Source: Caryophanales bacterium UBA4869
GTDB taxonomy: Bacteria > Bacillota_I > Bacilli_A > RFN20 > CAG-288
NCBI GenBank assembly: GCA_002399505.1
Contig: DHDT01000015.1
Location: 1 to 10,694 of the forward strand
Direction: 5' to 3'
DNA length: 10,694 bases
Part shown: positions 6,777 through 10,694 of the stretch, piece after piece
Position numbering within the stretch: position 1 is the stretch's first letter
Layout: the number at the start of each line of letters is the position of its first letter
Translations under genes and position numbers: made by a program
Notes under the pieces: generated by a model
Database searches by the model: none
What the model saw: only the letters and a program-made list of their open reading frames with translations
What the model was told of the DNA's origin: nothing

Positions 6777-9749
6777 ATGGAAAAAACTAAACAAAGACGT
6801 CTTCTCAAAACCAAAGGGTTAGGGGTCTATTCTCTTACTATGCTTTCATTATCTCTGGTCCTAGTTGTCACAACTGTGGTCGTTACCCAAAATAAATTTC
6901 TTTACAACACCATCTGTTCGGCTTTAGGAAGTGAAAGACGATATCTGAAAAGCGGTGATGCCTCGGCTGTCTCAAGATTCAGCTCTGACTTTGATTCCAA
7001 GAAGGATGTTTTGAAAGCCTCTAATGACCTAAACGAAGAGATCATGGAGGAAGGAACTGTCCTTCTGAAGAACGACAATCAGGCTCTTCCCTTGAAAAAA
7101 GGCTCTAAGATCACTGTTTTCGGTAAGAATTCTGTCAACCCCGTCTTAGGAGGTTCCGGCTCAAATGCCGGAACTTCCTCAGGCGTCGTCTATGATGTCT
7201 ACTCCAGTCTCAAGGAGGCGGGATTTGAAACCAATCCGATTATCGAGGATTACTATAAAAGCTCCGACTCTGGTGCCAGTCGTCCTGATAATCCCGGAAT
7301 GGGTTCGATACTGACAGGCTTCCCCATAGGGGAGGCTGCTGTTCCTTATTCATCCAAGGTTACTTCGAGTTATTCCGACTATTCTGATGCCGCCCTCGTC
7401 TTTCTCTCCCGTATCGGCGGTGAAGGCTACGACTTGCCGAGAACGATGACTTATGACGGAAAATCCTACACGAACTGGGATAATAACACCGAGAAGATTC
7501 CCGGTGCCAGAAATGTTGATGATCACTATCTTCAATTAGACCAGAATGAAACTGATATGCTCGATGAGGCCTGCAAGAATTTCTCTAAGGTAGTCGTTGT
7601 CATCAACAGCGGCTCACCGATGGAATTAGGTTTCCTCGACGACAGCTCTCATTACGCCTACAACGAAAAGATCAAGGCCTGTCTTTGGATCGGCCATACA
7701 GGAAATTCCGGCTTGGGCGCTTTAGGAAAAGTCTTAAGCGGTGAAGTCAATCCTTCGGGAAAGACTGTCGATACCATGTCCAGGAACTTCAAGGACGATC
7801 CTACCTGGTGGAACTTCGGGAACAACTTAATCAAGGACGGAAACAGATACACTCTTGACAGAAAAGACAAAAATGCTTATTTTGTAGAATATCGAGAAGG
7901 TATCTATGTCGGCTATCGCTACTATGAGACCAGAGGCGAGACTGACGGCGAAGACTGGTATCAGAAAAATGTCGTCTATCCTTTTGGATACGGATTAAGC
8001 TATACTTCTTTCTCCTGGGATGTCGACACTTCGAAAGTCCCTTCTATCATCAACGAAAACTCTGATATCACAATTGATGTCACTTGCAAAAACACCGGCT
8101 CAGTCGCCGGCAAAGATGTGATTGAACTCTACTATTCTGCCCCCTATACAGAAGGCAAGATTGAAAAGTCCTCCAAGGTCTTAGGTGACTATGTCAAAAC
8201 CGATGTCCTAAATCCCGGAGAAAGCAAAGTCTACTCTCTTTCTCTTAAAGGAAAAGACATGTCTTCCTATGACTATCACGATGATAACGAAAACGAATTC
8301 AAGGGCAACGAACTTGAAAAAGGCGACTATAAGATATCTATCGGAAAAGACGCTCATGAAGTAGTCAAGACCTGCAACACCTATGTCAATGAAACCGTCT
8401 TGCTTAAAAACAATGACAGAGGCAAAGAAGTCAGCAATCAGTTTGATGATGTCAGTTCTCATATCGAAACCTATCTCTCCAGAAAGAACAAATTCGAAAA
8501 CTATGACAAACTCAAAGGCTCTTCTGAAAACGCCTATCGCAGTGTAACCGCTGATTTCATCAAGACTCTTTCCTATTCTCTTTCCGATAAGGAAACTGAC
8601 CCCTGGTATACAGCTGAGGCTCCTAAGCAGAGCAACAGCGAACTAAAAGCTGAGCAGTGTGAAGTGAAGCTCTATGATCTCTTTGGCAAAAACTTTGATG
8701 ATGCCAAGTGGGATAAACTGCTTGATCAGCTCACTGTCAGTCAGATGAATGCTCTGGTAAGCTCTGGAAATTACCGAACTGTCGGACTTGATAACATCTC
8801 CAAGCCTGCTACAATCGATGCTGACGGACCGATGGGCTACGCCATCTTCATGGGTGATACTTCAGTCTATGATACTTGCCGTTATGCCTCCGAGACGATG
8901 ATGGCCTGTACTTGGAATACTGACCTGGCATTCCAATATGGTCAGATGATTGGCAATGAAAGTCTTATCGGCAACGAAAAAGGCGATAAGAGAACATATT
9001 CTGGCTGGTATGCACCGGCTATGAATATCCATCGCTCACAGTTTGGAGGAAGAAACTTCGAATACTATTCCGAAGATCCTCTCATCTCTGGAAGAATGGC
9101 AACGGGAGTTGTCAAAGGTACGAAGAGCAAAGGCGTTTACACCTTTGCCAAGCACTTTGCCCTGAATGAACAGGAAACTAACCGTGATACGACCGGCTTG
9201 ATAACCTGGGCCAATGAGCAGAGCATGCGTGAACTATACTTCAAACCCTTTGAGATGACAGTAATAGACGGCAAGACTACCGGCATGATGTCATCTTTCA
9301 ACCGTATCGGTACGACCTGGGCTGGCGGAAGCTATAATCTTCTGACCAAGGTTCTCCGTGAAGAATGGGGATTTGAGGGAACAGTCATCACTGACTTCAA
9401 CCTGAAGACCTATATGAATACGGATCAGATGATCAGAGCCGGCGGAGACTTGAACTTATCTCCTTCTAAGAGTCCCACTTCTATCTCGACTGCAACCGAT
9501 ATCGCCTCTTTGAGAAGAGCGACTAAGAACATCCTCTATACAGTTGGAAACTCCAATGCGATGAATGGTGTCGGCGATGGTATCGTCTGGGGCTATAAGA
9601 TGCCTGTCTGGGAAGTCATTCTGATAAGCATCAATATCGGTTTTGCGGCTATTACAATCCTGATTGGATCCTTATACTTTGTCTTCAAGTATCAGAATAA
9701 AAAGATGAAGAGCGAGATTGCTCAGAAAGGAGAAGTCAAAGATGAATAA
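6777..9749 (+). CDS. Permuted-order GH3 glycosidase with transmembrane segments at both ends
   Basis: This 990-aa protein is a paralogue of the preceding enzyme, with the same order: sandwich domain (about 80-413, ending VYPFGYGLSYTSF), FnIII-like domain (about 420-540), linker, then barrel domain (about 640-925). Landmarks are DADGPMG (Asp683), NIHRSQFGGRNFEYYSED (750-766), KHF (792-794) and VITD with Asp873 as the likely nucleophile. Glu258 in LDQNETDML is the acid/base candidate, and GEGYDLPR (Glu216) is also conserved. Unlike its neighbour it has no Ig stalk. A hydrophobic helix at about 15-37 and another at about 944-970, each flanked by basic residues on the inner side, would place both ends in the cytoplasm and the catalytic part outside. 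A gap of 22 bases separates it from the previous gene, and the ribosome binding site (GGGGA, 6766-6770) is weaker than its neighbours'. The product is presumably a beta-glucosidase-like exo-enzyme with unknown substrate. Confidence 0.9.
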   Translation: MEKTKQRRLLKTKGLGVYSLTMLSLSLVLVVTTVVVTQNKFLYNTICSALGSERRYLKSGDASAVSRFSSDFDSKKDVLKASNDLNEEIMEEGTVLLKNDNQALPLKKGSKITVFGKNSVNPVLGGSGSNAGTSSGVVYDVYSSLKEAGFETNPIIEDYYKSSDSGASRPDNPGMGSILTGFPIGEAAVPYSSKVTSSYSDYSDAALVFLSRIGGEGYDLPRTMTYDGKSYTNWDNNTEKIPGARNVDDHYLQLDQNETDMLDEACKNFSKVVVVINSGSPMELGFLDDSSHYAYNEKIKACLWIGHTGNSGLGALGKVLSGEVNPSGKTVDTMSRNFKDDPTWWNFGNNLIKDGNRYTLDRKDKNAYFVEYREGIYVGYRYYETRGETDGEDWYQKNVVYPFGYGLSYTSFSWDVDTSKVPSIINENSDITIDVTCKNTGSVAGKDVIELYYSAPYTEGKIEKSSKVLGDYVKTDVLNPGESKVYSLSLKGKDMSSYDYHDDNENEFKGNELEKGDYKISIGKDAHEVVKTCNTYVNETVLLKNNDRGKEVSNQFDDVSSHIETYLSRKNKFENYDKLKGSSENAYRSVTADFIKTLSYSLSDKETDPWYTAEAPKQSNSELKAEQCEVKLYDLFGKNFDDAKWDKLLDQLTVSQMNALVSSGNYRTVGLDNISKPATIDADGPMGYAIFMGDTSVYDTCRYASETMMACTWNTDLAFQYGQMIGNESLIGNEKGDKRTYSGWYAPAMNIHRSQFGGRNFEYYSEDPLISGRMATGVVKGTKSKGVYTFAKHFALNEQETNRDTTGLITWANEQSMRELYFKPFEMTVIDGKTTGMMSSFNRIGTTWAGGSYNLLTKVLREEWGFEGTVITDFNLKTYMNTDQMIRAGGDLNLSPSKSPTSISTATDIASLRRATKNILYTVGNSNAMNGVGDGIVWGYKMPVWEVILISINIGFAAITILIGSLYFVFKYQNKKMKSEIAQKGEVKDE
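9724..9732 (+). promoter_or_regulatory. Ribosome binding site that fixes the start of the last operon gene
   Basis: AGAAAGGAG lies 9 bases before ATG 9742 and inside the end of the preceding gene. An in-frame ATG at 9718 exists, but it lies upstream of this site and would put eight charged residues before the natural MNKKRK start of a lipoprotein signal. The site therefore selects 9742. Confidence 0.8.
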
Positions 9750-10431
9750 AAAGAGAAAAATACTATTAAGCTTAGCGGGATTGCTTACTTTCATTCCTTT
9801 AGCAAGCTGCGGAGAAAATAGTTCTTCTGTCAAGCCTTCAAACAATGAGACTTCAAAAGAAACAACCAGTGTTGACACTTCCGCCAAAGACTATGTCATG
9901 GAAGCTGAATATATCAACCTTGACGGTGTTGTCGGAGCTGGTCTCTCTTCAGATCAGGCCGGTGTTGAGATGATCTACGGTGATGGAACACAGGCTCAGA
10001 AAGATATGGGCTGGGGAGAAGGCTTCTATGTGGGCTATACCTATTCCAATGCAGTAAAGCTTGATTTCGTCTTTACTTCCGACAAGGCCGGAACCGGAAC
10101 TTTCGCTCTGAGACTTGGTTCGGAGTTAGGTGATATCAATATCACTCCCGAGGCCATGGAAGTCAAACTGAATGATGTGGCATTAAGCTACACCAGCATC
10201 TTTGTCGAAGGCTCCTCCATGGATAAGATGAAGTTCTTCGATAAGACTGTTTCGACTAACGGAACCATCAAAAACGGAAGCAATACTTTATCGGTATTGA
10301 TTCACGACAATGATTTAAGACCCGGAAATCAGACTGGCGGCCCGACTATCGACTCTCTTAAAATCCAGACTTCTTCCGTTCTTTCCTGGACAGATAAGAA
10401 AGACAATCCTTCCAGAAGAGGTGAAATCTAA
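9742..10431 (+). CDS. Lipoprotein with CBM6/35-like carbohydrate-binding module
   Basis: The 229-aa product starts MNKKRK, followed by a hydrophobic stretch and the lipobox LASC, with Cys23 as the lipidation site. A Ser/Thr/Asn linker (24-48) leads to one beta-sandwich module (about 50-212). Its opening YVMEAEYINLDG resembles the E-A-E calcium/edge motif at the start of CBM6/CBM35-type modules. Its ending, G.NTLSVLIHDND followed by PTIDSLKI, matches how such modules close. No catalytic domain is present, so a sugar-binding role is inferred. The first mature residues, CGENSSSVKP, nearly repeat those of the lipoprotein at 651-2591 (CGENTSVKP). The start codon overlaps the stop of the previous GH3 gene by 8 bases (ATGAATAA), which implies translational coupling. 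The assignment to a particular CBM family is not certain. Confidence 0.82.
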   Translation: MNKKRKILLSLAGLLTFIPLASCGENSSSVKPSNNETSKETTSVDTSAKDYVMEAEYINLDGVVGAGLSSDQAGVEMIYGDGTQAQKDMGWGEGFYVGYTYSNAVKLDFVFTSDKAGTGTFALRLGSELGDINITPEAMEVKLNDVALSYTSIFVEGSSMDKMKFFDKTVSTNGTIKNGSNTLSVLIHDNDLRPGNQTGGPTIDSLKIQTSSVLSWTDKKDNPSRRGEI

Positions 10432-10455
10432 ACGTTTGTCTCAGACTAAAACAGA

Positions 10456-10480
10456 GGGCTCCTTTTTGGAGCCCTTTTTT
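10456..10480 (+). terminator. Intrinsic terminator of the GH3 operon
   Basis: GGGCTCC (10456-10462) and GGAGCCC (10468-10474) form a perfect 7-bp GC-rich stem with a TTTTT loop, followed directly by six Ts (10475-10480). It stands 24 bases after the last stop codon and is the only clear plus-strand terminator in the window, marking the end of the four-gene unit. Confidence 0.93.
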
Positions 10481-10574
10481 GGTGTTTTCTTTAGTAAATA
10501 CCTGTTCAAAAAAATTAAACTGCAAATATTCGCCTTGATTATCAAACAAACGACTAAAACCAAAGATAATAAAG

Positions 10575-10580
10575 TATAAT
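10575..10580 (+). promoter_or_regulatory. Possible -10 element for the next gene
   Basis: A perfect TATAAT stands 70 bases before ATG 10651, in an AT-rich stretch. No good -35 hexamer lies 16-18 bases upstream (GACTAA at 10552-10557 is poor), and no extended -10 TG is present. The call is therefore weak, and an activator-dependent promoter is possible. Confidence 0.3.
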
Positions 10581-10596
10581 AGTATTATTAAAGGTT

Positions 10597-10619
10597 TTAC
10601 ATATATAAGGTATATGTAA
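10597..10619. repeat. Perfect 9-bp inverted repeat, candidate operator
   Basis: TTACATATA and TATATGTAA flank the 5-base centre TAAGG. It lies just downstream of the TATAAT at 10575 and 31 bases before ATG 10651, which is a typical position for a repressor of the downstream gene. It is too AT-rich, and lacks a T-run, for a terminator. Confidence 0.55.
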
Positions 10620-10650
10620 CAGATAGTCTTAGAACAGAAAGGGATATGAG

Positions 10651-10694
10651 ATGCAACACCGACTGGAAGCAGGTAAGCTCTTAGATGAAAAAGC
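10651..10694 (+). CDS. Start of next gene, possibly DUF2804 family (partial)
   Basis: ATG at 10651 opens a frame that runs off the window: MQHRLEAGKLLDEK. The ribosome binding site AGAAAGGGA (10636-10644) stands 6 bases before the ATG. An ATG at 10646 in another frame closes after 12 codons and is not credible. The first residues (M.H...... LLDEK) resemble the N-terminus of DUF2804 proteins as I remember them, a family without a firmly known function. Only 14 residues are visible, so the family call is tentative. It lies after the terminator and so belongs to a separate transcription unit. Confidence 0.6.
   Translation, partial: MQHRLEAGKLLDEK

Noticed and set aside
9718..9741. Upstream ATG as start of the last lipoprotein
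   Set aside because: The Shine-Dalgarno site AGAAAGGAG lies between this ATG and 9742, and the lipoprotein signal begins naturally at MNKKRK.
1..10694. CRISPR arrays, insertion sequences, transposases, integrases
   Set aside because: No regularly spaced direct repeats, transposase-like proteins or terminal inverted repeats with target duplications were seen.

Overview
The window looks like part of the chromosome of a low-to-moderate GC Bacillota, probably an anaerobic gut or rumen lineage near Erysipelotrichia, RF39 or Clostridia. This rests on AGGAG-type ribosome binding sites, Lgt/Lsp-type lipoprotein signals ending in SC, C-terminal Gly/Cys-Gly-Gly membrane anchors without a sortase motif, and glycoside hydrolase family 3 (GH3) enzymes in the permuted domain order known from Butyrivibrio and Ruminococcus. 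The taxonomic call is inference. The reading frames work under the standard genetic code.

Layout: 1-62 is the tail of an upstream gene ending in an AT-hook-like basic motif. 63-650 is a 588-base AT-rich intergenic region. It holds several inverted repeats, a tiny minus-strand ORF with a good Shine-Dalgarno site, a candidate promoter (TTGACT-17-TAATAT) whose spacer carries a LacI/CcpA-like operator, and a strong hairpin. 651-10431 is a tight four-gene plus-strand operon: a 646-aa multidomain lipoprotein; a 1386-aa permuted GH3 with a four-repeat Ig-like stalk and a C-terminal membrane anchor; a 990-aa permuted GH3 with a transmembrane segment at each end; and a 229-aa lipoprotein carrying a CBM6/35-like module. 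A clean intrinsic terminator follows at 10456-10480. A new transcription unit then begins, with a 9-bp inverted repeat ahead of a truncated gene whose first residues resemble DUF2804 proteins.

How the genes may work together (inference): all four products are predicted to be held at the outer face of the cytoplasmic membrane. The two lipoproteins would bind or present glycan, and the two paralogous GH3 enzymes would remove terminal sugars, probably beta-linked glucose or a related residue. No transporter or regulator gene is in the window, and the substrate cannot be read from the sequence. The two lipoproteins share almost the same export leader and first mature residues (CGEN..SVKP) but have unrelated bodies, which suggests module swapping onto a common anchor.
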